64,000 nucleotides of DNA from contig NZ_QGGX01000007.1 of NCBI RefSeq assembly GCF_003148805.1, forward strand, positions 220,618 to 284,617, given 5' to 3'. The notes below the pieces were generated by a model. The model saw only the letters and a program-made list of their open reading frames with translations. It was not told where the DNA came from and searched no databases. The first letter of the stretch is position 1. Each line of letters starts with the position of its first letter. This document shows, piece by piece, positions 1-9,256 of this stretch. Source of the DNA: Aminobacter sp. AP02 (lineage in GTDB: Bacteria; Pseudomonadota; Alphaproteobacteria; Rhizobiales; Rhizobiaceae). Position numbers and translations under genes: made by a program.

Positions 1-1
1 G

Positions 2-829
2 CATCCAGCCACGCGGCGCAACCGCGCCACGCTCGAAAAGGACGGTACCCATTTCGTCGGTCCAAAGAGCGGCGAGATGGCCGAAAGCGGCGAGGCCGGC
101 GAGGGCCGCATGGCCGAGCCGCTGGAGATCGTTTCGGCCATCGAGGCGCTGCTCGACGTCGGGCCAAGGCCGCTTTCGGGCAGAAAGATCATCGTCACCT
201 CGGGCCCGACGCACGAACCCATCGACCCGGTGCGCTACATCGCCAACCGCTCGTCGGGCAAGCAGGGCCATGCCATCGCCGCGGCCCTGGCCAGGCTTGG
301 CGCCGATGTGCGCCTTGTCTCCGGTCCGGTCACCATCGCCGACCCGGCGGGCGTGAACACGGTCCATGTCGAGAGTGCGCGCGAGATGCGCGACGCGGTC
401 GAGCAGCTTTTGCCTGCCGATGCCGCGGTGTTCGTCGCCGCCGTCGCCGACTGGCGCACCGACAATGCCGCCGGCGAGAAGATCAAGAAGGTGGCGGGCG
501 AAGGACCTCCTGCACTGCAAATGGTTGAAAACCCCGACATCCTTGCCGGTGTCGGACATCACAAGCAGCGGCCCTACCTTGTTGTCGGCTTCGCCGCCGA
601 GACCCAGGACGTGCTCAAGAACGCCCAGGCCAAGCTGGCAAAAAAGGGTGCCGATTTCATCGTCGCCAACGATGTCAGCCACGAGGGCGGCGTCATGGGT
701 GGCGATCGCAACCGCGTTCGCATCGTCAGCGGGGGCGGTGTCGACGAATGGCCGGATCTCTCCAAGCAAGAGGTCGCCGCGCGGCTGGCGGCGCTTGTCG
801 CCGAAAGGCTGAAGACAATCACCGTCTGA
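2..829 (+). CDS. coaBC: Phosphopantothenoylcysteine decarboxylase / phosphopantothenate-cysteine ligase, C-terminal part
   Basis: This is the 3' part of the bifunctional CoA biosynthesis enzyme. The frame is open from base 2 and begins inside the CoaC-CoaB linker (ATRRNRATLEKDGTHFVGP, then a Gly/Glu-rich stretch). The whole CoaB ligase domain follows. It has the CoaB signature TSGPTHEPIDPVRYIANRSSG at its start, the VAAVADW segment and the FAAET-Q segment. CoaB joins phosphopantothenate to cysteine with CTP, and CoaC then decarboxylates the product. An internal ATG at 77 is not the true start because homology continues upstream of it. The flavoprotein CoaC domain lies outside the window. The assignment is firm. 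Confidence 0.96.
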   Translation, partial: HPATRRNRATLEKDGTHFVGPKSGEMAESGEAGEGRMAEPLEIVSAIEALLDVGPRPLSGRKIIVTSGPTHEPIDPVRYIANRSSGKQGHAIAAALARLGADVRLVSGPVTIADPAGVNTVHVESAREMRDAVEQLLPADAAVFVAAVADWRTDNAAGEKIKKVAGEGPPALQMVENPDILAGVGHHKQRPYLVVGFAAETQDVLKNAQAKLAKKGADFIVANDVSHEGGVMGGDRNRVRIVSGGGVDEWPDLSKQEVAARLAALVAERLKTITV

Positions 830-930
830 GCCGCCTCGCTTCGGCAACATAGTGTTCACCGATTGGGTGCTTGGAGACTTCTCCCGCGCGTGCGAGGGGA
901 GGGCATCAACATTCGGAGTTTCCCCGCGAA

Positions 931-1536
931 ATGAAGCTTTTCTACATGCCCGGCGCCTGCTCGTTGGCCCCGCACATCGTCGCCAACGAAGTTGGCATCG
1001 ACCTCGAGCTAGTCAAGGTCGACGGCAAGACCAAGACCACCGAAGCCCAGCAGGACTTCCTCGCCACCAACCCCAATGGCTACGTTCCGGCGCTGGTGCT
1101 CGGCGACGGCGAGCTGATGACCGAATCTTCCGTTCTGGTGCAGTACCTCGCCGACCAGAAGCCCGAGAGCGGCCTTATGCCCAAGGCCGGCGACATGGCG
1201 CGCTACCGTGTCCAGCAGTGGCTGGCCTTCGTCGCCACCGAACTGCACAAGGTCTTCGGCGCGTTCTTCAAGCCCAACACGCCCGAGGCCACCAAGGAAA
1301 TCAACCGCGAGCTGCTCGCCAAGCGCCTCGCTTATGTCGACGGCAAGCTCGAAGGCCGCTCCTACCTGATGGGCGATGCCTTCACCGCCGCAGACGCCTA
1401 TCTCTGGACGATCCTCGGCTGGGCCAAGCACGTCGGCATCGACCTGTCGTCCTTTGCCAACATCCAGCGTTATCTCGGCACTGTGGCCGCCCGCCCGGCG
1501 GTACAGAAGGCTCTGCGCGCCGAAGGCCTGGCTTGA
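931..1536 (+). CDS. Glutathione S-transferase
   Basis: A cytosolic GST of 201 residues. The protein opens with the beta-class N-terminus MKLFYMPGACSLAPHIVANE, where the Cys10 region is the usual glutathione-contacting site of beta GSTs. The thioredoxin-fold half includes NPNGYVPALVLGDGELMTES, with the cis-proline and the ES glutathione-binding pair. The C-terminal helical half contains FTAADAYLW. An upstream in-frame ATG at 871 would add 20 residues with no homology, so I chose 931. It likely conjugates glutathione to electrophiles; the substrate cannot be read from sequence. A terminator follows it at 1589. Confidence 0.92.
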   Translation: MKLFYMPGACSLAPHIVANEVGIDLELVKVDGKTKTTEAQQDFLATNPNGYVPALVLGDGELMTESSVLVQYLADQKPESGLMPKAGDMARYRVQQWLAFVATELHKVFGAFFKPNTPEATKEINRELLAKRLAYVDGKLEGRSYLMGDAFTAADAYLWTILGWAKHVGIDLSSFANIQRYLGTVAARPAVQKALRAEGLA

Positions 1537-1588
1537 TCCTTGCCTGACCTGCCGCTGCCATCGCGGCAGCCTCGAACCTGACGATCGA

Positions 1589-1624
1589 CGGCCCTCAGGC
1601 AACCGCCTGGGGGCCGTTTTGTTT
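1589..1624 (+). terminator. Rho-independent terminator after the GST gene
   Basis: A GC-rich hairpin (GGCCC-TCAGGC / GCCTGG-GGGCC, loop about 4 nt) is followed by TTTTGTTT, 50 bp after the GST stop codon. Confidence 0.8.
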
Positions 1625-1774
1625 ATGGAATTCCTATTTCTTTCCGCGCCCCGCGCTCTCGAACCTTAATGCGGTTCGGGACCACATTGTCTCCTGAAAT
1701 CCCAGCGTATCGGCCCCAAGACCTATCCGGTCTTCGGCAAGCACGATGCGTCAAGCAGATGCCACGTCCAACGT

Positions 1775-1791
1775 CGTCAGCTGAGCTGACG
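1775..1791. promoter_or_regulatory. 17-bp palindrome upstream of the kdp operon
   Basis: CGTCAGCT-G-AGCTGACG is a perfect palindrome with a single central base, 72 bp before the first small gene of the kdp operon. It could be an operator (KdpE or another regulator) or a short attenuator stem followed by GTTGTTT. It does not look like the E. coli KdpE site. The rest of 1625-1862 holds no gene I can support. Confidence 0.4.
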
Positions 1792-1862
1792 CCGTTGTTT
1801 CGCGTGGCTCATGGTCTTTTGCGCCACGGTGCAAGGCCGCAACGGAACAGGAGCCTTCGAAG

Positions 1863-1943
1863 ATGGACATCTTCGTTCTCGCCATAGGCGTCGTCTTCTT
1901 CGCCTTGTGTTTTGCCTACGTCAAAGCCTGCGACATCCTCTGA
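1863..1943 (+). CDS. 26-residue membrane peptide leading the kdp operon
   Basis: A very short gene encoding MDIFVLAIGVVFFALCFAYV followed by KACDIL. It is one hydrophobic helix with a short polar tail ending in a Cys-Asp pair. It lies 16 bp before kdpF and on the same strand. Similar small hydrophobic open frames ending in an '(K/R)(A/L)C(D/E).L' tail precede kdpF in other proteobacteria, from memory, and are often unannotated. An upstream sequence GGAGCCTTCGAAG could serve as ribosome site. The function is unknown; a KdpF-like stabiliser of the pump or a translational leader are the obvious options. The hydrophobicity and position make chance less likely. Confidence 0.6.
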   Translation: MDIFVLAIGVVFFALCFAYVKACDIL

Positions 1944-1959
1944 GCGGAAGGACGCAAAC

Positions 1960-2049
1960 ATGTTGCTCGAATACATTCTTGGCGGCGCAGTGACCGTGTT
2001 CCTGCTTGCCTATCTGACCTACGCGCTCATCCGCCCCGAACGGTTCTGA
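1960..2049 (+). CDS. kdpF: KdpF, small subunit of the potassium-transporting ATPase
   Basis: A 29-residue single-helix protein, [20 protein letters not shown] followed by YALIRPERF. The terminal 'AL.RPE.F' is the KdpF signature. KdpF sits in the membrane and stabilises the KdpABC complex. The ribosome site AGCGGAAGGA is 6 bp upstream. kdpA begins 31 bp downstream, so this belongs to the operon. It is shorter than most gene-calling cutoffs. Confidence 0.9.
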   Translation: MLLEYILGGAVTVFLLAYLTYALIRPERF

Positions 2050-2080
2050 CCGTCCAGCGCTCGCACGGAAAGTTTCCCAA

Positions 2081-3784
2081 ATGACCATCAATGGCTGGAT
2101 ACAGATCGCCGCGTTCTGCGGAGTTATCATTCTGCTCGTGAAGCCGCTCGGCGGCTACATGACCCGCGTCTTCAGTGGCGAACGCACGCTTTTGTCGCCC
2201 GTTCTCGGCCCCGTCGAGCGTGTGCTCTACCGGCTCGCCGGCACCAGCGAGCGCGAGGACCAGCACTGGACCGGCTATGCCGCTGCCATGCTGTCGTTCA
2301 ACATCGCCGGCTTCCTGCTGCTTTACATGCTGCAGCGGTTCCAGGGCTCGCTGCCCTTCAACCCGGCTGCCATGGGTGCTGTGCCGCCGGAACTCTCCTT
2401 CAACACCGCCGTCAGCTTTGTCACCAACACCAACTGGCAGAACTACGGCGGCGAAAGCACGATGTCTTATCTTGTGCAGATGGCCGGCCTGACCGTCCAG
2501 AATTTCGTTTCCGCCGCCACCGGCATCGCCGTCGGCATGGCGCTGATCCGCGGCTTTGCCCGCGCCTCGGGCAAGTCGATCGGCAATTTCTGGGTCGACC
2601 TGACCCGTTCCACGCTCTACGTGCTGCTGCCGCTCTGCGTCGTGCTGACGCTCGCCTATGTCTGGCTCGGCGTGCCGCAGACGATCGGCTACTATGTTGC
2701 GGCGACCACTGTCGAGGGCGCCCAGCAGACAATCGCCGTCGGCCCGGTTGCCTCGCAGCTGGCCATCAAGATGCTCGGCACCAATGGCGGCGGCTTCTTC
2801 AACGCCAACTCCGCGCACCCGTTCGAAAACCCCGACGCCATCTCCAACTTCATCCAGATCGTGTCGATCTTTGCCATTGGCGCGGCGCTGACCAACGTCT
2901 TCGGCCGCATGGTCGGCAACCAGCGCCAGGGCTGGGCGATCTTCGCCACCATGGGCATCCTGTTTGTCGCTGGCGTTGCCGTCACCTACTGGGCCGAAGC
3001 CGCTGGTAACCCGCTGGTCCATGCGCTCGGAATCGACGGTGGCAACATGGAAGGCAAGGAAGTGCGCTTCGGCATTGTCCTGTCGTCGCTCTTTGCTGTG
3101 GTCACCACCGCCGCCTCCTGCGGCGCGGTCAACGCCATGCATGGGTCGTTCACCGCACTTGGCGGCCTCATCCCGCTCATCAACATGGAGCTCGGCGAAG
3201 TCATCGTCGGCGGCGTCGGCGCCGGTTTCTACGGCATCTTGATGTTCGTCGTCATCGCCATCTTCGTCGCTGGCCTGATGGTTGGGCGCACGCCGGAATA
3301 TCTCGGCAAGAAGATCGAGGCCAAGGAGATCAATATGGCGGTGCTGGCCATCCTGTGCCTGCCGCTCGCCATGCTCGGCTTCACCGCGATCGCGGTGCTG
3401 ATCCCTAGTGCCGTGGCGTCCGTCGGCACACCCGGCCCGCACGGCTTCTCCGAGATCCTCTATGCCTACACCTCAGGCGCCGCCAACAACGGCTCGGCCT
3501 TCGGCGGCCTGACCGGCAACACGCCCTGGTACAACATCACAATTGGCCTCGCCATGCTGATGGGCCGCTTCCTGGTCATCATCCCCGCATTGGCAATCGC
3601 CGGTTCGCTGGTCACCAAGAAAACGGTACCCGCTTCCGCCGGCACCTTCCCGACCGACAGTGCGCTGTTCGTCGGCCTGCTTGCCGGTGTCGTGGTCATC
3701 GTTGGCGGCCTGACCTTCTTCCCGGCACTTGCCGTCGGCCCGATCGTCGAGCACCTCGCCATGATCGTCGGCCAGACCTTCTGA
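2081..3784 (+). CDS. kdpA: Potassium-transporting ATPase subunit A
   Basis: KdpA is the potassium-selective channel-like subunit of the high-affinity KdpFABC pump, in the inner membrane. At 567 residues it has the normal family length. Selectivity-filter-like segments are visible: [34 protein letters not shown], and near the C-terminus [15 protein letters not shown]. Many hydrophobic helices alternate with these loops. The first Met at 2081 gives the standard N-terminus ([12 protein letters not shown]). It is followed by kdpB after 37 bp with an AAGGACTGGAG ribosome site. Confidence 0.98.
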   Translation: MTINGWIQIAAFCGVIILLVKPLGGYMTRVFSGERTLLSPVLGPVERVLYRLAGTSEREDQHWTGYAAAMLSFNIAGFLLLYMLQRFQGSLPFNPAAMGAVPPELSFNTAVSFVTNTNWQNYGGESTMSYLVQMAGLTVQNFVSAATGIAVGMALIRGFARASGKSIGNFWVDLTRSTLYVLLPLCVVLTLAYVWLGVPQTIGYYVAATTVEGAQQTIAVGPVASQLAIKMLGTNGGGFFNANSAHPFENPDAISNFIQIVSIFAIGAALTNVFGRMVGNQRQGWAIFATMGILFVAGVAVTYWAEAAGNPLVHALGIDGGNMEGKEVRFGIVLSSLFAVVTTAASCGAVNAMHGSFTALGGLIPLINMELGEVIVGGVGAGFYGILMFVVIAIFVAGLMVGRTPEYLGKKIEAKEINMAVLAILCLPLAMLGFTAIAVLIPSAVASVGTPGPHGFSEILYAYTSGAANNGSAFGGLTGNTPWYNITIGLAMLMGRFLVIIPALAIAGSLVTKKTVPASAGTFPTDSALFVGLLAGVVVIVGGLTFFPALAVGPIVEHLAMIVGQTF

Positions 3785-3821
3785 TGCAGCGCCGCAAAAC
3801 TAAAGGACTGGAGTCTCTCAC

Positions 3822-5894
3822 ATGAGTGCCCACAAATCCGCGAGCCTGCTCGACGCTCGCATCATCCTCCCCGCCGTCGGCGACGCGTTCAAGAAGCTTG
3901 ACCCGCGCAGCCTGTCCAGGAACCCGGTCATGTTCGTCGTCGCCGTCGTTTCGGCGCTGACCACCGTTCTGTTCGTCAAGGATCTGGTCACCGGCGCGGG
4001 CGGCCTCGGCTTCTCGTTCCAGATCATCCTGTGGCTGTGGTTCACCGTGCTGTTCGCCAACTTCGCCGAGGCCGTCGCCGAAGGCCGCGGCAAGGCTCAG
4101 GCAGACTCGCTGCGCAAGGCGCGCACCGAAACCCAGGCCAAGCTGCTCGATGGGGAAAGCCGTACCGCCTACAAGATGGTGCCGGGCACGGCCCTCAAGG
4201 TCGGCCAGGTCGTGCTCGTCGAAGCCGGCGACATCATCCCTTCCGACGGCGAAGTCATCGAAGGTGTCGCCTCCGTCAACGAAGCCGCCATCACCGGTGA
4301 ATCGGCTCCCGTCATTCGCGAGTCCGGTGGCGACCGCTCGGCCGTGACGGGTGGCACGCAGGTACTGTCCGACTGGATCCGCGTGCGCATTACCGCTGCC
4401 GCCGGCTCGACCTTCCTCGACCGCATGATTTCGCTGGTCGAGGGTGCCGAGCGCCAGAAGACGCCGAACGAAATCGCGCTCAACATCCTGCTTGCCGGCA
4501 TGACGCTGATCTTCGTTCTCGCCGTCGCCACCATCCCGAGCTTCGCCACCTATGCCGGCGGCTATATCCCGGTCATCGTGCTGGTCGCGCTGTTCGTCAC
4601 GCTGATTCCCACCACCATCGGCGCGCTTCTCTCGGCCATCGGCATTGCCGGCATGGACCGTCTGGTGCGCTTCAACGTGCTTGCGATGTCGGGCCGCGCC
4701 GTCGAGGCAGCAGGCGACGTCGACACGCTTCTGCTCGACAAGACAGGCACCATCACGCTCGGCAACCGCCAGGCCACCGAGTTCCGCCCGGTCAAGGGCG
4801 TCACCGAACAGCAACTGGCCGACGCAGCCCAGCTGGCCTCGCTCGCCGACGAAACGCCCGAAGGCCGCTCGATCGTCGTGCTCGCCAAGGAACGTTATGG
4901 CATCCGCGCCCGCGATATGGGCACGCTGCACGCCCATTTCGTGCCCTTCACCGCCCAGAGCCGGATGAGCGGCGTCGATTTCGACGGCTCCTCCATCCGC
5001 AAGGGTGCGGTGGATTCGGTGCTCGAATACGTCAGGTCCTGCGCCGCGTCGGCTTCAGGCACGCGTGTCGACACGGAAGCCGTGCGTGGTATCCAGGCGA
5101 TCTCCGACGAGATCGCCAAGCTCGGCGGCACCCCGCTTGCGGTTGTTCGCGATGCCCGCCTGCTCGGCGTCATCTACCTCAAGGACATCGTCAAGGGCGG
5201 CATCAAGGAACGCTTCACCGAGCTGCGCCGCATGGGCATCCGCACCGTGATGATCACCGGCGACAACCCGATGACGGCAGCCGCCATCGCAGCCGAAGCC
5301 GGCGTCGACGATTTCCTCGCCCAGGCGACGCCGGAGAACAAGCTCGGCCTCATCCGCGAGGAGCAGGCCAAGGGCAAGCTGGTCGCCATGTGCGGCGACG
5401 GCACCAACGATGCCCCGGCACTCGCCCAGGCTGACGTCGGTGTCGCGATGAACACCGGCACTGTCGCAGCGCGTGAGGCCGGCAACATGGTCGACCTCGA
5501 TAGCGACCCGACCAAGCTCATCGAGATCGTCGAGATCGGCAAGCAGTTGCTGATGACCCGTGGCGCGCTCACCACCTTTTCGATCGCCAACGACATCGCC
5601 AAGTATTTCGCCATCATCCCGGCGATGTTCCTGGCCTTCTACCCGCAACTCGGCGCGCTCAACATCATGGGGCTGGTAACGCCGCAGAGCGCCATCTTGT
5701 CGGCGATCATCTTCAACGCGCTGGTCATCGTCGCCCTCATCCCGCTGTCGTTGAAGGGCGTGAAGTACCGGGCGATCGGTGCCGGCTCGCTGCTCCGCCG
5801 CAACCTGCTCGTCTACGGCCTCGGCGGCATCATCGTGCCCTTCATCGGCATCAAGGCCATCGACATGGCGATCAACGCCATCGGCCTCGTGTAA
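3822..5894 (+). CDS. kdpB: Potassium-transporting ATPase ATP-binding subunit B
   Basis: KdpB is the P-type ATPase that energises the pump. It has 690 residues. The phosphorylation motif DKTGT places the catalytic aspartate at residue 306, almost the same position as in E. coli KdpB. Other conserved elements are the TGES loop ([15 protein letters not shown]), [19 protein letters not shown] and the hinge [21 protein letters not shown]. Hydrophobic helices flank the cytoplasmic domains. It sits between kdpA and kdpC in the canonical order, with kdpC beginning 12 bp downstream. Confidence 0.98.
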   Translation: MSAHKSASLLDARIILPAVGDAFKKLDPRSLSRNPVMFVVAVVSALTTVLFVKDLVTGAGGLGFSFQIILWLWFTVLFANFAEAVAEGRGKAQADSLRKARTETQAKLLDGESRTAYKMVPGTALKVGQVVLVEAGDIIPSDGEVIEGVASVNEAAITGESAPVIRESGGDRSAVTGGTQVLSDWIRVRITAAAGSTFLDRMISLVEGAERQKTPNEIALNILLAGMTLIFVLAVATIPSFATYAGGYIPVIVLVALFVTLIPTTIGALLSAIGIAGMDRLVRFNVLAMSGRAVEAAGDVDTLLLDKTGTITLGNRQATEFRPVKGVTEQQLADAAQLASLADETPEGRSIVVLAKERYGIRARDMGTLHAHFVPFTAQSRMSGVDFDGSSIRKGAVDSVLEYVRSCAASASGTRVDTEAVRGIQAISDEIAKLGGTPLAVVRDARLLGVIYLKDIVKGGIKERFTELRRMGIRTVMITGDNPMTAAAIAAEAGVDDFLAQATPENKLGLIREEQAKGKLVAMCGDGTNDAPALAQADVGVAMNTGTVAAREAGNMVDLDSDPTKLIEIVEIGKQLLMTRGALTTFSIANDIAKYFAIIPAMFLAFYPQLGALNIMGLVTPQSAILSAIIFNALVIVALIPLSLKGVKYRAIGAGSLLRRNLLVYGLGGIIVPFIGIKAIDMAINAIGLV

Positions 5895-5906
5895 AGGACC
5901 TTCATT

Positions 5907-6476
5907 ATGTTGAAGCAACTCAGGCCTGCACTTGTCATGATCGCGGCGCTCACCGTCATCACCGGCCTCATCTATCCCCTGGGCATGACCGGCATCGCGC
6001 AAGCGCTGTTTCCCCATCAGGCCAATGGCAGCCTGGTCGTCAAGGACGGCAAGGTCGTCGGCTCCGAGCTGATCGGCCAGGCCTTCACCGGCGAGCGCTA
6101 CTTTCATGGCCGCCCCTCGGCCGCCGGCGACGGCTACAATGCCGCCGGCTCCAGCGGCTCCAACCTCGGCCCGACCAGCGCCAAGCTGATCGAACGCATC
6201 AAGACCGAGGCGGACACGCTCAAGCAGACCGATCCTGGCGCGCCGGTGCCGATGGATCTGGTCACCGCATCGGGCAGCGGCCTTGATCCGCACCTGTCGC
6301 CCGAGGCCGCCTACTTCCAGGTGGCACGGGTGGCCAAGGCGCGTGGCGCCAACGAAGCTGTCATCCGCAGCCTCGTCGACCAGTATGTCGAGGCACGAGA
6401 ACTCGGCTTCATGGGCGAACCGGTGGTCAACGTGCTCAAGCTCAATTTGGCCCTCGACGCAGCGGTTGCGCCCTGA
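5907..6476 (+). CDS. kdpC: Potassium-transporting ATPase subunit C
   Basis: KdpC is the small subunit that assists ATP binding by KdpB. It has 189 residues, one N-terminal membrane helix ([24 protein letters not shown]), and the conserved periplasmic segments [19 protein letters not shown] and [26 protein letters not shown]. It has an AAGGACC ribosome site. A strong hairpin follows before kdpD. Confidence 0.97.
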   Translation: MLKQLRPALVMIAALTVITGLIYPLGMTGIAQALFPHQANGSLVVKDGKVVGSELIGQAFTGERYFHGRPSAAGDGYNAAGSSGSNLGPTSAKLIERIKTEADTLKQTDPGAPVPMDLVTASGSGLDPHLSPEAAYFQVARVAKARGANEAVIRSLVDQYVEARELGFMGEPVVNVLKLNLALDAAVAP

Positions 6477-6482
6477 CAAGGT

Positions 6483-6513
6483 CGCGCCGGAGTTCCAGCA
6501 GAACTCCGGCGCG
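6483..6513. other. Intercistronic hairpin between kdpC and kdpD
   Basis: CGCGCCGGAGTTC-cagca-GAACTCCGGCGCG is a perfect 13-bp stem with a 5-nt loop, starting 7 bp after the kdpC stop and ending 19 bp before the kdpD start. No T-run follows, so it is not a classical terminator. An attenuation, RNase-processing or mRNA-stability element that lowers kdpDE relative to kdpFABC would fit. Confidence 0.65.
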
Positions 6514-6532
6514 CCAGACTGTAAAAGAACAG

Positions 6533-9256
6533 ATGCCAGACGATATCAGGGACAAGGAAGCCAGGCCTTCGCCGGACGCGCTGCTTGAGACAGCCGAGCG
6601 TGAAGGACGAGGCCGTCTGAAGATCTTCCTCGGTGCTGCCCCCGGCGTCGGCAAGACCTATGAGATGCTGATGTCGGGCCGTGCCCGGCTCGCCGACCAC
6701 ACCGACGTCGTCATCGGCGTGGTCGAGACCCATGGCCGGCGCGAGACCCAGGCGCTGGTCGAAGGCTTCGAGGTCATCCCGCGCAAGGCGGTCGACTACA
6801 AGGGCCGCAAGCTCGACGAGATGGACCTCGACGCCATCATCGCGCGCAGGCCGGCACTGGCCCTTGTCGACGAACTTGCCCACACCAACGCGCCCGGCAG
6901 CCGCCATCCCAAGCGTTATCTCGATGTCCAGGAACTGCTGACCCAGGGCATCGACGTCTACACCACGCTCAACATCCAGCATGTCGAGAGCCTCAACGAT
7001 ATCGTCGCCCAGATCACCCGCGTTACCGTGCGCGAGACGGTGCCGGACTCGATCATCGACCGCGCCGACGACGTCGAGATCATCGACCTCACGCCCGACG
7101 ACCTGATCAAGCGCCTGCATGAAGGCAAGGTCTATGTCCCGAGCACGGCGCGCCGCGCCATCGAGAACTACTTTTCGCCAGGCAACCTGACGGCCCTGCG
7201 CGAACTGGCACTGCGCCGCACCGCCCAGCGCGTCGACGAACAGCTTCTCACCCACATGCAGGCCCATGCCATCGAGGGGCCTTGGGCCGCCGGCGATCGC
7301 CTGCTTGTCGCCGTCGACGAGGATCCGCGCGGTGCTTCGCTGGTTCGTTACGCCCGCCGCCAGGCCGACCGCTTGCGCGCGCCGTGGGCGGCGATCCATG
7401 TCGAGACCTCGCGTTCGGCCAATCTGCCAGATGCCGACAAGGACAGGCTCGCCGCCACCATGCGCCTGGCCGAACAGCTCGGCGGCGAGGCGGTCACCAT
7501 TCCTGGGCAGTCGGTCGCCGAAGACATTGTCCGCCATGCCAGCACCCACAATTTCACCCACATCGTCGTCGGCAAGGCGAGCAAGCCGCGCTGGCGCGAA
7601 TATTTCGAAGGCTCGGTCACCCACGCTCTGATCCGCCAGGCCGGCAACATCAGCGTCCATGTCACTTCGGGTAGCGAGCAGGATGCGGCCCTCGCTGCGC
7701 AGGGCGTGAAGACGGCTCCCCAGCGCCGGCGTTTCGATCCGTGGCCTTATCTGACGACAGCGCTCCATGTCGTTGGCGCGCTCTTTGTCGGCATTGCGTT
7801 GCAGCAGTTCCTCGACGTTCGCAACATCGCCCTGGTCTTCCTGATGGCGGTGCTGAGTTCGGCCGTGACGTTCGGCCTGTGGCCGGCATTGTTCGCTTCC
7901 TTGCTCAGTGCCGTCGCCTATAATTTCTTCTTCCTTGCGCCGCTCTACACGCTCGACATTTCCGACCCCGAAAGCGTTGTCGCGCTGCTGTTTTTCCTCA
8001 TTGTCGCGGTCATCGCCTCCAATCTGACCGGACGTGTCCAGCGCCAGGCTGCCGCCGCACGCGAGCGTGCGCGCATGACCGAGGACCTCTATCTCTTCTC
8101 GAAAAAGCTCGCCGGTACCGGCACGCTCGACGACGTGCTTTGGGCAACCGCCTTCCAGATCGCGTCGATGCTCAAAGTCCGCGTCGTGCTGCTTTTGCCC
8201 GAGGACGGCACCATCGCAGTCAAGGCCGGCTATCCGCCCGACGATACGCTTGTCGATGCCGACATCGCCGCCGCCAAATGGGCCTGGGAGCACAACCGCG
8301 CCGCCGGCCGTGGCGCCGACACCTTGCCAGGCGCCAAGCGCCTTTATCTGCCACTGCGCACCGGGCGCATGGCGGTCGGTGTCGTTGGTCTCGACAATGA
8401 CCGCCAGGGCCCGCTTCTGACGCCCGAACAGCAACGCCTGTTCGATGCCCTCGCCGACCAGGCGGCAGTCGCCATCGAGCGTATTCAACTTGTCGCCGAC
8501 GTTGACCGCGCCCGCCTTGCCGTCGAGGCCGACAGGTTGCGTTCGGCGCTGCTGACGTCGATCTCGCACGATCTCAAGACCCCGCTCGCCAGCATCATGG
8601 GAGCTGCCGGCGCGTTGCGCGAATTCGGCGTTTCGTTGCCAGAGGAGGGCAGGGCCGAGCTTGTCTCGACCGTGCTCGACGAATCCGAACGGCTCAACCG
8701 TTTCATTGCCAATCTGCTCGACATGACCAAGATCGAGTCGGGCGCCATGGAGCCCAACTACGCGCTCCACTACCCCGGTGACATCGTCGGCAGCGCGCTC
8801 CGCCGCGCCGCCAAGATCACTGCCAATCACAAGCCCGAAGTCGACATGCCGGCCGACCTGCCGATGCTGAAGCTCGACCCGGTGCTGTTCGAGCAGGTGT
8901 TGTTCAACCTGCTCGACAACGCCGCGAAATATGCCCCCGAGGGATCGACCATCCGCATCCGCGGCTGGGCCGACAGTGCGTCGGTTGCGATCCAGATCAT
9001 GGACGAAGGCCCGGGCATTCCGCAGGCCGATCTCGAACGCGTCTTCGATACGTTCTATCGCGTGCGCAAGGGCGATCATGTCCGCGCCGGCACCGGGCTC
9101 GGCCTGTCGATCTGCCGTGGTTTCGTCGAGGCGATGGGCGGCACCATTGTCGCCTCGAACCGTGCCGACCGGCCCGGCGCGGTCTTCACCATCACCATGC
9201 CGGTACCGGCCGAGCGGCCAAACTTGGACGGACCAAACTTGGACGGAATTGCATGA
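6533..9256 (+). CDS. kdpD: Osmosensitive potassium-channel sensor histidine kinase KdpD
   Basis: KdpD senses potassium limitation or turgor and phosphorylates KdpE. It has 907 residues in the usual order: a KdpD N-terminal domain with a Walker A (GAAPGVGKTYEML, about residue 32-44) and VDELAHTNAPG; a USP-like domain at about 245-375; four closely spaced membrane helices at about 400-500; a GAF-like region; then HisKA (SISHDLKTPLASIMGA, His at about 679) and HATPase_c (LFNLLDNAAKYAP, DEGPGIP, GTGLGLSIC). Its stop overlaps the kdpE start as ATGA. The C-terminus ends in a duplicated Asn-Leu-Asp-Gly-Pro stretch produced by a 15-bp tandem repeat. Confidence 0.97.
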   Translation: MPDDIRDKEARPSPDALLETAEREGRGRLKIFLGAAPGVGKTYEMLMSGRARLADHTDVVIGVVETHGRRETQALVEGFEVIPRKAVDYKGRKLDEMDLDAIIARRPALALVDELAHTNAPGSRHPKRYLDVQELLTQGIDVYTTLNIQHVESLNDIVAQITRVTVRETVPDSIIDRADDVEIIDLTPDDLIKRLHEGKVYVPSTARRAIENYFSPGNLTALRELALRRTAQRVDEQLLTHMQAHAIEGPWAAGDRLLVAVDEDPRGASLVRYARRQADRLRAPWAAIHVETSRSANLPDADKDRLAATMRLAEQLGGEAVTIPGQSVAEDIVRHASTHNFTHIVVGKASKPRWREYFEGSVTHALIRQAGNISVHVTSGSEQDAALAAQGVKTAPQRRRFDPWPYLTTALHVVGALFVGIALQQFLDVRNIALVFLMAVLSSAVTFGLWPALFASLLSAVAYNFFFLAPLYTLDISDPESVVALLFFLIVAVIASNLTGRVQRQAAAARERARMTEDLYLFSKKLAGTGTLDDVLWATAFQIASMLKVRVVLLLPEDGTIAVKAGYPPDDTLVDADIAAAKWAWEHNRAAGRGADTLPGAKRLYLPLRTGRMAVGVVGLDNDRQGPLLTPEQQRLFDALADQAAVAIERIQLVADVDRARLAVEADRLRSALLTSISHDLKTPLASIMGAAGALREFGVSLPEEGRAELVSTVLDESERLNRFIANLLDMTKIESGAMEPNYALHYPGDIVGSALRRAAKITANHKPEVDMPADLPMLKLDPVLFEQVLFNLLDNAAKYAPEGSTIRIRGWADSASVAIQIMDEGPGIPQADLERVFDTFYRVRKGDHVRAGTGLGLSICRGFVEAMGGTIVASNRADRPGAVFTITMPVPAERPNLDGPNLDGIA
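9218..9247 (+). repeat. 15-bp tandem duplication at the 3' end of kdpD
   Basis: The unit CCAAACTTGGACGGA occurs twice back to back in frame, repeating five residues just before the kdpD stop codon and the overlapping kdpE start. It looks like a recent slippage event in a region with no conserved function. The unit itself contains the short palindrome CCAAACTTGG. Confidence 0.85.

Noticed and set aside
2027..6479. Several 400-470-residue antisense frames across kdpA, kdpB and kdpC
   Set aside because: They are shadows of the kdp genes and lack ribosome sites and motifs.
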